IMG/VR virus record: IMGVR_UViG_3300010412_000040
Coordinates: 1-36,907 of that record
Length of the DNA stretch: 36,907 nt
Direction: 5' to 3' (one strand)
From: a virus
Part shown: piece after piece, positions 8,517-18,435 of the stretch
Layout: every line of letters begins with the position of its first letter
Position numbering within the stretch: position 1 is the first letter of the stretch
Notes under the pieces: generated by a model
Database searches by the model: none
What the model was told of the DNA's origin: nothing
The model's input: only the letters and a program-made list of their open reading frames with translations
Position numbers and translations under genes: made by a program

Positions 8517-10826
8517 ATGAATCTATCAGACCTAGCCATTAGGGTCGCACTTGACCTAAAGGACTTGAAGAAGGGTGTTGGTGACGCTGGCAGAGAAATA
8601 GAGAAGATTTCTAAGTCGGCAGAATCGGCATCAAACAAAATCCAAGGCGATTTCGGCAAGCTTAAGTCCGCAATGAAAGTAGGTGCGGCTGTAGGTGCCG
8701 TTGCGCTCGCAGTTGGTGCCGCAGCAAAGGCAATGGCTGAATTCACCATGGAATCCCTCAAGATGGCAGATGCTATCGGGGATACAGCCGCAGCACTTGA
8801 TCTAACCGCAGAACAATTCCAAGCAATGCGATTCGCGGCTGGACTTTCTGGCGTTGAAGCCGAGAAGTTCACATCAGCCATGGCGAAGATGAATGACATG
8901 GTTGGTAGGGCATTGGCTGGTGACACTACTGCGGTCAATTACTTCAAGGAGATTGGAATCTCCATTGAAGACCTCAAAGGTAAGAATCCACAGCAAGTAT
9001 TTGAACTACTGATTGATGCCATCGGTGGGCTTGGACACGCACAGTCACAAGCAGCCGCAGCCGCAGAAATCTTTGGTGTCAAGAATCTCGGAATGCTCAC
9101 CATCATGAGGGAAGGTAAGCAAGCATTCATAGATAACACCGCTGCCGCGAAGGAATATGGTGCGGTGATGAGTAACGAACTTGTCAAATCCGCAGGAGAA
9201 ACCGTAGATAAATTTGAGGCAATGAAGACCGCACTTGGCACGAATGCAAGAGTGGTGTTCATCAACATCTTCAAGGACGCAGTAGACCAAGCAACTAACG
9301 CAATGGCTGCTCTTAATGTGCAAATGGCTGAGTGGGCAAAGAATACTGCGAAACCATCCAATCTTGCAGAGTCAGATCAAGAAGCACAATTAGAGCGTAG
9401 ACGCAAAAAGTTAGAGCAAGCCAAGAAGGAATTGGAGCTTTATCAAGAGAATCCAATGATGCTTGCCAGTGGGCAGGGTCCAGAAGCAGGGTTGCGGAGA
9501 ATGAACCAACTCTACAAGGACATTGCGAAGTATGCCAAGGATGTAGCGGAACTAGAGGCTCTCATATCTGCAAAGAACGCGAAGCCAGCCGAAACAGAAG
9601 AAAATAAAGTTCTAACTCCCGGTGAGATTTCAGAGCGTGATAAGTATGCACAGGGTAATAAGTCTGCGCTGAACAAGAAGGACGATGAACTAAAGAAGCT
9701 TGAAGAAGACAGAAAACGGCTGGAAATGTCGGATGAATTGTATAACGCAACGAAAGCCCGACTACTTGCAGAACGCGCAAAGATTATCGCTGATGCAAAT
9801 AAGAAAGAACAAGATGACATGGATCGTTTCATTCAGGCGAAGCGCGAGGGTGCGAAGACTGAATACGATCTATATGTAGAGGCTGTCAATAAAATTCAGC
9901 AAGCCGCAGATGAAAAGCGCATCAGTCAGGAAGAAGCAAACAGGCTGATTGCTATTGAGGGACAGAAATATGCAGATAAGGTAATCAAGGCATCCGAGAA
10001 GGAAGCGGAAGCAGTCCAGAAGGTTACGGATGCTCGTAATGCAATGATTGCATCGTATGTGGAGATTCTTGATCCATATCAGGCACTACTGGATAAGCAG
10101 GAAGAGGAACGCCAGAAGCTAGAAGAATTGTTGAAGGCAGAGACAGACCTTGCAAAAGCCGAAGCAGACCGTGCAGCCCAAGCAGCCGCTCACGCGAAGC
10201 AGCGCGAGGAATACAAGGAAAAGGAAGCGGAAGATAAGAAGACTGAGCTAGACAAGATGATGGAAGAGTGGGGTGACATTGGTGGTCAGATTGAAGACAC
10301 CATGATCAGTGCTTTTGAAGGTGGCGTTGATGCCATGACTGATGCGCTGATGAGTGGTAAAGCCAACTTCAAGGATTTCGCACGAAGCATTCTGGCAGAC
10401 CTCACCAAGATAATCCTCAAGTGGCTCATTCTCCGTGCGGTGTCTTCATTCATGGGTGGAATGGGTGGTGCAGCCGGTGGAACTGGCGCGGGTGGTGGTG
10501 TGATGCCTATGGCTGGTGGACCGATGTATGCCGCGAGCGGTGGTGTCATCAACGGACCTACGATTGTGGGTGAGCGTGGACCGGAGCTAGTCATTCCTAA
10601 CAACCCTGCGCGTGTTCTAAATAATCATGCAACGAATCAGGCAATGGCACCACAGAGTGTCAAGGTGGAAGTGGTGAATCGTGGAACTCCACAGAAGGCA
10701 GTCAATAGTGATGTTCGGTTTGATCCGAAGGGAATGGTTGTTCAAGTCATTCTTGAAGACATTCAGAAGAACGGACCAATTGCTTCCGGTCTAACTGGCG
10801 CATATGGAATGAGGCGTAAGGTGTAA
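8517..10826 (+). CDS. tail tape measure protein
   Basis: A 769-aa ruler and DNA-ejection protein. It starts with a coiled region (IRVALDLKDLKKGVGDAGREIEKI), then an Ala/Val/Gly hydrophobic stretch near residues 55-75 that could span a membrane. Next is a TMP-like globular core (LDLTAEQFQAMRFAAGLSG), long charged coiled coils at about 290-350 and 385-590, and a Gly-rich hydrophobic segment near 645-675. It ends with the signature-like PMYAASGGVINGPTIVGERG. By lambda's length-to-tail relation the tail should be of ordinary siphovirus length, slightly shorter than lambda's. The site AAGAGG precedes ATG 8517. Confidence 0.92.
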   Translation: MNLSDLAIRVALDLKDLKKGVGDAGREIEKISKSAESASNKIQGDFGKLKSAMKVGAAVGAVALAVGAAAKAMAEFTMESLKMADAIGDTAAALDLTAEQFQAMRFAAGLSGVEAEKFTSAMAKMNDMVGRALAGDTTAVNYFKEIGISIEDLKGKNPQQVFELLIDAIGGLGHAQSQAAAAAEIFGVKNLGMLTIMREGKQAFIDNTAAAKEYGAVMSNELVKSAGETVDKFEAMKTALGTNARVVFINIFKDAVDQATNAMAALNVQMAEWAKNTAKPSNLAESDQEAQLERRRKKLEQAKKELELYQENPMMLASGQGPEAGLRRMNQLYKDIAKYAKDVAELEALISAKNAKPAETEENKVLTPGEISERDKYAQGNKSALNKKDDELKKLEEDRKRLEMSDELYNATKARLLAERAKIIADANKKEQDDMDRFIQAKREGAKTEYDLYVEAVNKIQQAADEKRISQEEANRLIAIEGQKYADKVIKASEKEAEAVQKVTDARNAMIASYVEILDPYQALLDKQEEERQKLEELLKAETDLAKAEADRAAQAAAHAKQREEYKEKEAEDKKTELDKMMEEWGDIGGQIEDTMISAFEGGVDAMTDALMSGKANFKDFARSILADLTKIILKWLILRAVSSFMGGMGGAAGGTGAGGGVMPMAGGPMYAASGGVINGPTIVGERGPELVIPNNPARVLNNHATNQAMAPQSVKVEVVNRGTPQKAVNSDVRFDPKGMVVQVILEDIQKNGPIASGLTGAYGMRRKV

Positions 10827-10829
10827 TAG

Positions 10830-11204
10830 ATGGCAAATACAGCAACATCCAGCATCAATTTCTATTCAGGTGGAAATGTGATGCATGGGCAATACACAGA
10901 GTCAGTAGAGTCAAATCTGTTCCGCACTCAGATGGAAGGTGGAATAGCAAAGACTGCACCGAAGTCAGGCAAGCAACAGGTGAATCATGGTGTGGTCTAT
11001 CTCATGTCCACATCGGAATTGGCTTCATTCAGGACTTGGTTTCATGACACTGCATTGGACGGCAGCAAGTTCTTCAATTGGGTTCATCCAATAACGGGTG
11101 ACACCATTGATGCACGAATTAGTGACGGCACCTACTCCGTCAATCCTGTCAATGCTCGCGCCAACTATTTCTATGTAACTTTAAATCTTGAGTCATATCG
11201 CTAA
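10830..11204 (+). CDS. minor tail protein in gpM position
   Basis: A 124-aa protein immediately after the tape measure gene (3-bp gap) and overlapping the next start by 1 nt. Near residues 65-100 it has STSELASFRTWF...GSKFFNWVHPITG...ARI, a pattern common in small tail-tip proteins that follow the tape measure gene in lambda-like phages. It probably forms part of the distal tail ring. No catalytic motif is seen. The family name is inferred mainly from position. Confidence 0.6.
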   Translation: MANTATSSINFYSGGNVMHGQYTESVESNLFRTQMEGGIAKTAPKSGKQQVNHGVVYLMSTSELASFRTWFHDTALDGSKFFNWVHPITGDTIDARISDGTYSVNPVNARANYFYVTLNLESYR

Positions 11205-11680
11205 TGTCTAAGTCATATTCAGACAATTTTAAGAAGACCGTTCACGCTGTTGATGCGGACGAATCACCAATCATTCTTATAGAGATTGACCGTGATGACT
11301 TGTCGGTACCGATTCGTCTTGTAAACGATAGCGCGAACGTAACCCACCAAAGCAACACCTTCATTGCTTGCCCATTTCGTGTGTCTATTCCAGATGAGCC
11401 AGAGCAAGGACTACCAACAGCATCCCTCGCGATTGACAATGTTGGTAAGGAATTGAGCTATTGGGTTGACCAGTGTGATTGGACGCTTCCGACTACTTGC
11501 AAACTAATTCAGATTATGCGGTCTGATCCCAATGTTGCTGAGTGGTCAATTACCATGGACATGACCGATGTAGCTATGGACTCGCTACAGATTACGGCTA
11601 AGTTAGGATTTGAAGACTTGTTTTCGGCACCGGGAGTGAACTTCAAATACACGCCTGTCAATGCGCCGGGAATTTTCTAA
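11204..11680 (+). CDS. minor tail protein, DUF1833-like (gpL position)
   Basis: A 158-aa protein whose start overlaps the preceding stop (TAATG). Features: ILIEIDRDDLSVPIRLVND near the N-terminus, CPFRVSIPDEPEQGLPTASLAIDNVGKEL in the middle and DPNVAEWSITMDMTDVAMDSLQITAKLG. This layout matches phage DUF1833 proteins, which sit before the NlpC/P60 gene in many siphoviruses. It likely belongs to the tail tip. It lacks the Cys cluster of lambda gpL, so it is not a direct gpL sequence match. Confidence 0.7.
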   Translation: MSKSYSDNFKKTVHAVDADESPIILIEIDRDDLSVPIRLVNDSANVTHQSNTFIACPFRVSIPDEPEQGLPTASLAIDNVGKELSYWVDQCDWTLPTTCKLIQIMRSDPNVAEWSITMDMTDVAMDSLQITAKLGFEDLFSAPGVNFKYTPVNAPGIF

Positions 11681-11684
11681 TGCC

Positions 11685-12104
11685 ATGGCACACTGGACAG
11701 ACAAATACATTGGCAGACCATATTCGTCGGACTATGACTGCGCACATTTGCTTGTGGATGTAAACCGCGAGACTTTTCACCGAAATGTGGATATTCCGGT
11801 AGAGCGAACGGACCACATCTTCAAACTCTCAGCACAGATTGACGAAAACAAGACGCACTTTCTTGAGCCTGTGGAAGAGTCAGAGGCGAAAGACGGTGAC
11901 GCAATCTTGATGATTTGCCTTGGACGGCTGAACCACATTGGAATTCTAGCCATCATCAATGGTGTCAAATATGTTCTTCACAATGTCAAAAGCACCGGCA
12001 ATGTGACACTCCATAGGCTGAAAGACCTAGAGCGTTACAACCTACAGATTGAAGGGTTCTACCGTGTGAAAGAGCAAGATGAACTGAGACTAAATACAGG
12101 GTAG
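11685..12104 (+). CDS. NlpC/P60-like tail peptidase (gpK-like)
   Basis: Putative tail-associated cell-wall peptidase that opens the murein during DNA entry. With the start at 11685 (140 aa) Cys19 lies in SDYDCAHLLVD, His84 in RLNHIGILA and a polar third residue near H99-N100: the Cys-His order of NlpC/P60 enzymes. The reading frame is open to an ATG at 11661, but that would overlap the previous gene by 20 nt and add residues (MRREFSNA) with no ribosome site. The chosen start gives the usual short run before the catalytic Cys. The last codons contain the TAAATA motif used for the next gene. Only this tail-type peptidase is seen; there is no separate endolysin. Confidence 0.75.
   Translation: MAHWTDKYIGRPYSSDYDCAHLLVDVNRETFHRNVDIPVERTDHIFKLSAQIDENKTHFLEPVEESEAKDGDAILMICLGRLNHIGILAIINGVKYVLHNVKSTGNVTLHRLKDLERYNLQIEGFYRVKEQDELRLNTG
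12090..12096 (+). promoter_or_regulatory. TAAATA-type late-like promoter of the tail-tip gene
   Basis: GACTAAATACAGGG lies inside the last codons of the peptidase gene, 37 bp before ATG 12127. The predicted start is near 12102. Confidence 0.5.
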
Positions 12105-12126
12105 CACCCTATAGAAAGAGCGCGAA

Positions 12127-15100
12127 ATGACGCAAAAGAACAATAACAACATGCGCATTCACACCGTCGTAAGTCCACATCCAATCCTTCCTCAGAAGGG
12201 TAGGCAGGAACTAGAACTTACGGTCAAAGAGAAGACGGTTCTAGGACTTGTCAATAGCCTTCCTGCGTCCTTAAACCTACATCGGCTAGACATTCATGTG
12301 TTCGTGAATGACAGGCTGGTTCCTCGCGCCGAATGGTCAACTCACACACTGAATGAAGGTGATACGGTCTGCGTCAAACAGGCTGTCCATGGTGGTAACA
12401 ACGGCAAGTCAAACCCACTTCAAATCATTCTGATGATTGTGATTATCGTAATCGCAGTCTACACAGGACAATACTATCTCGCGAACTATGCTGGTGCGAC
12501 GGAAATGGGTGCGTATGCCATTTCGTCCGCAATCATGATGGCTGGCTCGCTGGTTCTATCCGCGCTGTTCCCCGTCCAGCTACCGAAGCCACAGAATACC
12601 GTTGAAAACTACAACATCACTTCCATTCGGAATTCCATTCGTCCATACGAGCCGCTTCCGTTGGTGGTTGGTACGGTTAGATTCTTCCCTGATCTTGGTT
12701 CAAAGCCATTCGTAGACCAAGACAGAAATGATTCATATCTCTCATCTATCTTCAACTATGGATTCGGTGAACTGGAAATTGCCAACACAAAGATTGGCGA
12801 CACGGAAATTACCGAATATCAGGAAGTGGCGTATCAGTGGGCTAACTCCACCAATTCCGTTATCTCGCTTGTGCCGGGAAATCTGGATTCGGTAGAGGGT
12901 GGTGAACTCAAGAAAGAATACGGCTGGATCACTCGCACCACTCCCGCTAACACCACTTGTATTGCTCTTGATGTAAGTGGCGCACTATATAAGACCGATA
13001 GTGATGGAGACTTACAGGTTCTTTCGGTTCAAATTGAAGTGCAGATTTCGCCAGCAGGACAAAATAATTGGGTGCCATTTACCGGAACCAACACATCCAA
13101 TAACACCATCTGGCAAACATCACAGCAACAGATTCTTGGAAGACTAATTCGCACGATGGTTGTAGGTAGTAACTACAGTGCGAATGGTCTGATGACGCTT
13201 GCAAGTGGACAGACAAAGCCTTATCGCTGGACTGCGACACAGTTTGTTGATGATGGACAATATGATGTTCGTATGCGCAGGAACACGGAAGATTTCACAA
13301 AACAGAACAAGGTTGCACAGCTTCAATGGGGTCAGATGCGTTGCTATCAGACGGACCCTGCAACCTACGAATATCAGACAAGACTTGGTGTGCGTATCCG
13401 TGCAACCGGTCAGCTAAATGGTGCTATTGAAACCCTGAACTCCATTGTGTCGTCCAAGATTCCGGTGTGGAACGGTAGCGCGTGGAATGTGGAAACAAGT
13501 TCTAATCCAGCGTGGATTTATCTATACATCGCTAGGGGTCAAAGGGACTCCGTAGGTAGAAGGTTGTGGGGTGGTGGTATAGCCGACTCACGCATTGATG
13601 TTGAAGGATTGAAGACTTGGGGTGCGTGGTGTGATGCACACGGACTTGAATGTAACTACGCATTCCAGTCCAAGGTAAGCATTGCGGACATGCTCTCGCT
13701 GGTAGCGCGTTGTGGTCGCGGAACCATGACATGGCAGAAAGGTGTTCTTGGTGTTGTTTACGATGCCGAAGACCTACCAATTACTCAGGTCTTTGGTCCC
13801 GGCAACATCGTTGCTGGTTCGTTCGCAGTCAACTACATCACGAAGAATCTAGCCGACGAAATTATTATCAAGTTCCGCAATAAGGACTTGGAATATCAGG
13901 AAGATGAAGTTCGCGTCACCGTTGCGAACACAGCATCACCAGCAAACCCTGTTGAATTGACTGTGGAAGGTGTGACTTCGGTAGCACAAGCAACGAAGGA
14001 AGCCAACCTAACCGCAGCGAGACAGTTTTACCACAGGCGTAGAGTAAGTTTTGAGACTGATGTAGAAGGATTGATGGTGTCGCGTGGTGATGTAATTGCA
14101 CTTAGCCACGATTTAACAAGTTGGGGTGCTGGTGGTCGCTTGGTTGGCGCAAACACTGGTAGCACCACACAGTTATTCCTTGATCGTGACATTACATTCA
14201 CTTCATCTAACACGGCTTACATGGGTATTCGTGCGCCAGATGGAACCTATGAAATCAAGCAAGTCAATAATCCATATGTTTCGTCTAATGTCACTGTAAG
14301 TAATGTGACGCTATCAAGTGCGCTGTCATTCAATCCATACAGTGATCCAGATAATCATCCACGCGATTATCTCTTTATATTTGATTTTTCTGCGACTCCC
14401 GGCAGGAAGTTAAAGGTCATATCCGTAGAGCCGACTCAGGAAAATAGAGTTCGGTTGTCTTGCGTTGATGAAGTGCCTGAATACTACGCAGCCGAAGACA
14501 ACGCGACCACCTATGTTCCACCTACATTACTCAACACTTCAAACATTGCAATTTCCAATATTGAAGTCACCGAGGAATTCCAAGGCTACAACCAACCATT
14601 GAAGATTTGGATTAGTTGGGATGGAACACAGCTAGTTGGTGCGCGTGTTCAGATGAGCGTCAACGATAGTCCATATATTGACTTTGGATTCATTGAAGGA
14701 AATGCGTATGACATAGACCTTACTTCGTGGAAGGTTGATGACAAGTTGGTGTTCTTGCTGACACCGGTTGGTGTTGATAGTCGCAAGTCAGTCACGCTTT
14801 CGTCCTACACCTATTACATCAAGGGTCTACCAACTATTACGGAAGGTATTAATCTACCGCGTATCTCAGGTCTTGAGCTATTCGGACAGGGCAATGACAC
14901 CGAATGGCTAGGCAAGAATCCTGTATTCGTGTGGCGTAAGGCTGCATCTAATCCACAGGAAATCGGTAGTGAAGAACTCGGTGCGGACTCTCCACCTGAT
15001 CCTTACTTCCAAGACTATCAGGTAGAAATTTACGATTGGGCTGGAAACTTGAGGCGCACTGAATGGGTGACTTCGGAAACCTATTCCTACACTTGGGAAA

Positions 15101-18042
15101 TGAACACTGAGGATGGTGCAGGAACACCAAGCCGCTACATTGAAGTTCGTGTCTACTATCGCTCTAAGACAAATCAGATTGGACTGCCAGCCGTATTGCG
15201 CGTAAGTAACTCGGCACCAGAAGCACCAACCGGTGTGCGTGTAAGTTCAATTCTAAAGAACCTGTATGTTCAGGCTGATCGTCCATCGGATATGGACTTC
15301 CAAGGTATGGAAGTTCATGTAAGCCAGAACTCAGGCTACACACCAAATGCGAACACTCTTGTCTACACCGGTCCTGATACAGCCGTCACTCTATCGGTGT
15401 CGGATCAGGACTACGGCAACACTCTATATGTTCGTCTTGGATTCTATGACGGATTTGATTCAACACCATCCGCATACTCAACAGCCAATTCAGTAACACT
15501 GGCTGCGCTCAGTGATCAGGATGCACAAATTGAACTGAATGAGCGTCCCGGTCTAATTGATATTGCTGATTGGGTTGATCCACCAACTGATCCAATGGGT
15601 GGATGGGATTTATTCGCTGGAAGCATCGCGAACACAAGCATGGAAATGGCGAACACCGGTCCATTCGGTGTCATGTCGCCACAGATGATTCTTCATGGTT
15701 CCAACCCACCAGCCGGAACCAACTGGTTCTCTTCGTGGAGACACTACTTTGATGTGAATGTAGATCGCAGTTATGTGTTGATGACTTGGGTGAAGAAGCT
15801 AAGTTCGGACACTAATCGCGGCTTGTATATCGGTTGGACGAATGCGGCTGGCTACATCAACACCATGGCAGATGTTGAAAGCACGAATCCATATGGCATC
15901 AGCAATGCGGGTGCCACGATGACTGTAGACAAGTGGTATCTCGCTGTTCAGGTTCTACAGGCTGCAAATGGAACCACCACTACCGGTCTATCAGGTCTAT
16001 ACGATCCTGATGATGGGTCTATTCTTGTGGCTGGCACTGACTTCAAGCATCAGCCGGGAGTCACGCAGCAATATTTCAGAATCGGCTTCTATTCCAACAC
16101 CACTGTATTTGATGAAGCTGATGGATTTGCTATCGCGGCACCACAGCTACATGTCATGGATGGTGCAGAACCTTCAATTGACTCGCTACTTCGCCGCTCG
16201 TATCAGCAAGGCGCACTAGCGAAACTTGATCAAATTGACTACGCACAATTCGCAACGGGCATTGAACCTGTTGAAGTGATCGCTGCGAAGCCGGGTTCAT
16301 TCTCTAATTCCAATACGATCTTCGTAACTGGCGAAGGCAAGCTATATCGCTGGAACGGTTCGGCTTACACGGCATCCGTAGCAAATACGGACATGACCGG
16401 CACCATCATCACTACACAGATTGCAGATGATGCAATTAGCACTCCTAAGCTGCAAGCGAATGCGGTGACGGCTGGAATCATTTCGTCCAATGCAATTGAG
16501 TCACGGCACATCACAGCCGACTCTATCACGGCTGGCATGATTCAGGCGGGTGCTATCGGTGCTGATGAAATTGCAGCAAATGAAATTACTGCAAGGCACT
16601 TGAAGATCACGAACCTTGGCATGGCACTGAACAAGAATCCTACTACGGACGATCTACAGGCATGGTTTGCGAATGCTGACCAAAGTGCAAATGTGGATGC
16701 CTATGCAGAATGGTCGGTAGCTGCGAACACAACCGCAAATACCGGAACCACTACGCTGCAATATTCGGGAACTACTTCAAGGCAACTGTTCACCGAGAAG
16801 ATGCCACTGGATCAGAACAAGGTTTATCGCATCAGCCTGAATGCAAGACAGGAAGGATCGGGAACGAACTATTTGACAGTGGTGTTCTATGACAGTAGCA
16901 ACACTGCTATTTCCGGTGGCACTTCCGGCTGGTCAACGGGAACCTATCACTATTGGGGTCGCGTCAACCAAGCATTCCCTACAACTTGGACTCCATACAC
17001 AGTGACATTCGGCAAGAGTCAGTCTTACACAGTGCCGTCTAATGCTAAGTGGTTCGCAATTGGCTGTCTTACTAACTATTCAGGCACGGCAGGAACCACC
17101 ATCAACTTCAATAACTATCGTGTGGAAGAAGTGCTTGGTGGTGAACTGATCGTGGATGGTGGTATTACAGCCGCTAAGATCAATGTGTCCTATCTCTCAG
17201 CCATCAATGCGAATGTGGGTGCTATCACGGCTGGAACGATTGCACTGGATACCACCGGATGGATTCGTTCGGGTGCAACTGGCTATGGATCAGGCACCGG
17301 TATTTGGTTAGGTAAGGATGCATCTACTTCCAAGCTATACATCGGAAGCAGCACGAAGCATATCAAGTGGGATGGCAGCAATATGAACATTGCTGGCACC
17401 ATTCAGTCCACTAACTATTCCGCAAATACGGCTGGCTGGCGCATTCTGGATAGTGGCACGGCTGAATTCAATAATGTGACAGTTCGCGGTGATGGCTACT
17501 TCACGGACGGCAACACCAGCAACACACGCATTGAAATCGTCCCATCCAACACCTTCATTATGTGGGCTGGAACGAACACGAAGGATGCCAACACCGCGAA
17601 TGCCATCATGTATGTCCGAGCAAATGGACAAGCCTACTTCGGCGGCAGCATTCTTGAATCGTATCGTCCTAGAGCGTGGGCAAGGTTCTATGGCACCACA
17701 TCAGCCTACTTCACGCGCCAATACAACATGTCAGCAATTACGAAGGGTGGAACGGGCATCTACATATTCACCTTTGAAACCCCGCTGCCTAACAAGTTCT
17801 ACACAGTCCTAGCAACGGCTGTTAAATGGGGAAGTCAACTTACACCATTGATTCCCGGTCCATATAATTTCACTACCAATAGCTTCTATATCCGATTCAA
17901 GGACGCTGGTGGAACGGCGCGTGATACGGAACTTGGATCGGTGGTTGTCTTTGGATCGGATGAAGTTTGGACTGATCCACCACCTAGCTACGATTGGGAA
18001 ACGGACCCTTACTATCCAAACTATCCATACGATATCCCATAA
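12127..18042 (+). CDS. tail tip attachment protein, gpI-gpJ-like fusion
   Basis: A 1971-aa central tail-tip/host-specificity protein. Residues 1-90 look like a ubiquitin-like gpI domain (LNLHRLDIHVFVNDRLVPR, then HTLNEGDTVCVKQAVHGG). Two hydrophobic segments follow at about 100-150 (IILMIVIIVIAVY; AISSAIMMAGSLVLSALFP). From there the gpJ-type core runs (NSIRPYEPLPLVVGTVRFFPDLG, later SIADMLSLVARCGRGTMTW). Fibronectin-like repeats come near 850-1150, then a jelly-roll-like domain, helical ITADSITAGMIQAGAIGADEI repeats, and a C-terminal portion with AGWRILDSGTAEFNNVTVRG typical of the end of J-like proteins. Lambda gpJ is 1132 aa, so this one is much enlarged. A gpI domain fused to gpJ is unusual. 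Confidence 0.85.
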   Translation: MTQKNNNNMRIHTVVSPHPILPQKGRQELELTVKEKTVLGLVNSLPASLNLHRLDIHVFVNDRLVPRAEWSTHTLNEGDTVCVKQAVHGGNNGKSNPLQIILMIVIIVIAVYTGQYYLANYAGATEMGAYAISSAIMMAGSLVLSALFPVQLPKPQNTVENYNITSIRNSIRPYEPLPLVVGTVRFFPDLGSKPFVDQDRNDSYLSSIFNYGFGELEIANTKIGDTEITEYQEVAYQWANSTNSVISLVPGNLDSVEGGELKKEYGWITRTTPANTTCIALDVSGALYKTDSDGDLQVLSVQIEVQISPAGQNNWVPFTGTNTSNNTIWQTSQQQILGRLIRTMVVGSNYSANGLMTLASGQTKPYRWTATQFVDDGQYDVRMRRNTEDFTKQNKVAQLQWGQMRCYQTDPATYEYQTRLGVRIRATGQLNGAIETLNSIVSSKIPVWNGSAWNVETSSNPAWIYLYIARGQRDSVGRRLWGGGIADSRIDVEGLKTWGAWCDAHGLECNYAFQSKVSIADMLSLVARCGRGTMTWQKGVLGVVYDAEDLPITQVFGPGNIVAGSFAVNYITKNLADEIIIKFRNKDLEYQEDEVRVTVANTASPANPVELTVEGVTSVAQATKEANLTAARQFYHRRRVSFETDVEGLMVSRGDVIALSHDLTSWGAGGRLVGANTGSTTQLFLDRDITFTSSNTAYMGIRAPDGTYEIKQVNNPYVSSNVTVSNVTLSSALSFNPYSDPDNHPRDYLFIFDFSATPGRKLKVISVEPTQENRVRLSCVDEVPEYYAAEDNATTYVPPTLLNTSNIAISNIEVTEEFQGYNQPLKIWISWDGTQLVGARVQMSVNDSPYIDFGFIEGNAYDIDLTSWKVDDKLVFLLTPVGVDSRKSVTLSSYTYYIKGLPTITEGINLPRISGLELFGQGNDTEWLGKNPVFVWRKAASNPQEIGSEELGADSPPDPYFQDYQVEIYDWAGNLRRTEWVTSETYSYTWEMNTEDGAGTPSRYIEVRVYYRSKTNQIGLPAVLRVSNSAPEAPTGVRVSSILKNLYVQADRPSDMDFQGMEVHVSQNSGYTPNANTLVYTGPDTAVTLSVSDQDYGNTLYVRLGFYDGFDSTPSAYSTANSVTLAALSDQDAQIELNERPGLIDIADWVDPPTDPMGGWDLFAGSIANTSMEMANTGPFGVMSPQMILHGSNPPAGTNWFSSWRHYFDVNVDRSYVLMTWVKKLSSDTNRGLYIGWTNAAGYINTMADVESTNPYGISNAGATMTVDKWYLAVQVLQAANGTTTTGLSGLYDPDDGSILVAGTDFKHQPGVTQQYFRIGFYSNTTVFDEADGFAIAAPQLHVMDGAEPSIDSLLRRSYQQGALAKLDQIDYAQFATGIEPVEVIAAKPGSFSNSNTIFVTGEGKLYRWNGSAYTASVANTDMTGTIITTQIADDAISTPKLQANAVTAGIISSNAIESRHITADSITAGMIQAGAIGADEIAANEITARHLKITNLGMALNKNPTTDDLQAWFANADQSANVDAYAEWSVAANTTANTGTTTLQYSGTTSRQLFTEKMPLDQNKVYRISLNARQEGSGTNYLTVVFYDSSNTAISGGTSGWSTGTYHYWGRVNQAFPTTWTPYTVTFGKSQSYTVPSNAKWFAIGCLTNYSGTAGTTINFNNYRVEEVLGGELIVDGGITAAKINVSYLSAINANVGAITAGTIALDTTGWIRSGATGYGSGTGIWLGKDASTSKLYIGSSTKHIKWDGSNMNIAGTIQSTNYSANTAGWRILDSGTAEFNNVTVRGDGYFTDGNTSNTRIEIVPSNTFIMWAGTNTKDANTANAIMYVRANGQAYFGGSILESYRPRAWARFYGTTSAYFTRQYNMSAITKGGTGIYIFTFETPLPNKFYTVLATAVKWGSQLTPLIPGPYNFTTNSFYIRFKDAGGTARDTELGSVVVFGSDEVWTDPPPSYDWETDPYYPNYPYDIP

Positions 18043-18061
18043 CGGTGCGGTATTGGATTGC

Positions 18062-18068
18062 CTAAATA
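18062..18068 (+). promoter_or_regulatory. TAAATA-type late-like promoter of the first fibre module
   Basis: GCCTAAATAGAACGAAG follows the tail-tip gene. The predicted start near 18074 gives a 23-nt leader with ACAAGG before ATG 18097. Confidence 0.65.
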
Positions 18069-18096
18069 GAACGAAGAATTACAAGGATTTCACTCA

Positions 18097-18423
18097 ATGT
18101 CGCAATACACAACTGGCACCGCAAATGTCGCAAATGGCTCCGCTACGGTAAATGGGGTTGGCACCATTTGGTCATCAAATGTAGCCGCTGGTGATCTATT
18201 CATTGTGGTGGGTGATTCGGTGGTCTACGAAGTCTCTTCCGTAACATCCAATACCCAACTGACACTCTCGGCACCCTACGCAAATACATCCGCGAATGGT
18301 GCTGACTATGTGATTTCGCGGGACTTCACCCCACTGAATAACATCCCTTACATCAATAAGGGAGATATTGAGACTGCGCTAATCCTCAAGAAAGCACTCA
18401 CCATCATTGATGGTCTACTCTAA
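18097..18423 (+). CDS. small tail-fibre head-domain protein
   Basis: A 108-aa beta-rich protein: ANGSATVNGVGTIWSSNVAAGDLFIVVGDSVVYEVSSV..., ending in a helix. It is clearly paralogous to residues 1-108 of the second collagen-like fibre (22863), which has VGVGTLWTSNVAAGSMFTIED and the same helical end (KKALTIIDGLL versus SRAMTRVDDLL). It therefore represents a free-standing version of a fibre base domain that elsewhere is fused to a collagen stalk. It probably attaches to the tail tip. It heads the first fibre operon. Confidence 0.65.
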   Translation: MSQYTTGTANVANGSATVNGVGTIWSSNVAAGDLFIVVGDSVVYEVSSVTSNTQLTLSAPYANTSANGADYVISRDFTPLNNIPYINKGDIETALILKKALTIIDGLL

Positions 18424-18435
18424 GAGAATAAGAAC

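Noticed and set aside
10617-10623. CTAAATA inside the tape measure gene as a promoter
   Set aside because: No gene start within 200 bp, and the bases are ordinary codons (CTA AAT AAT); treated as background.
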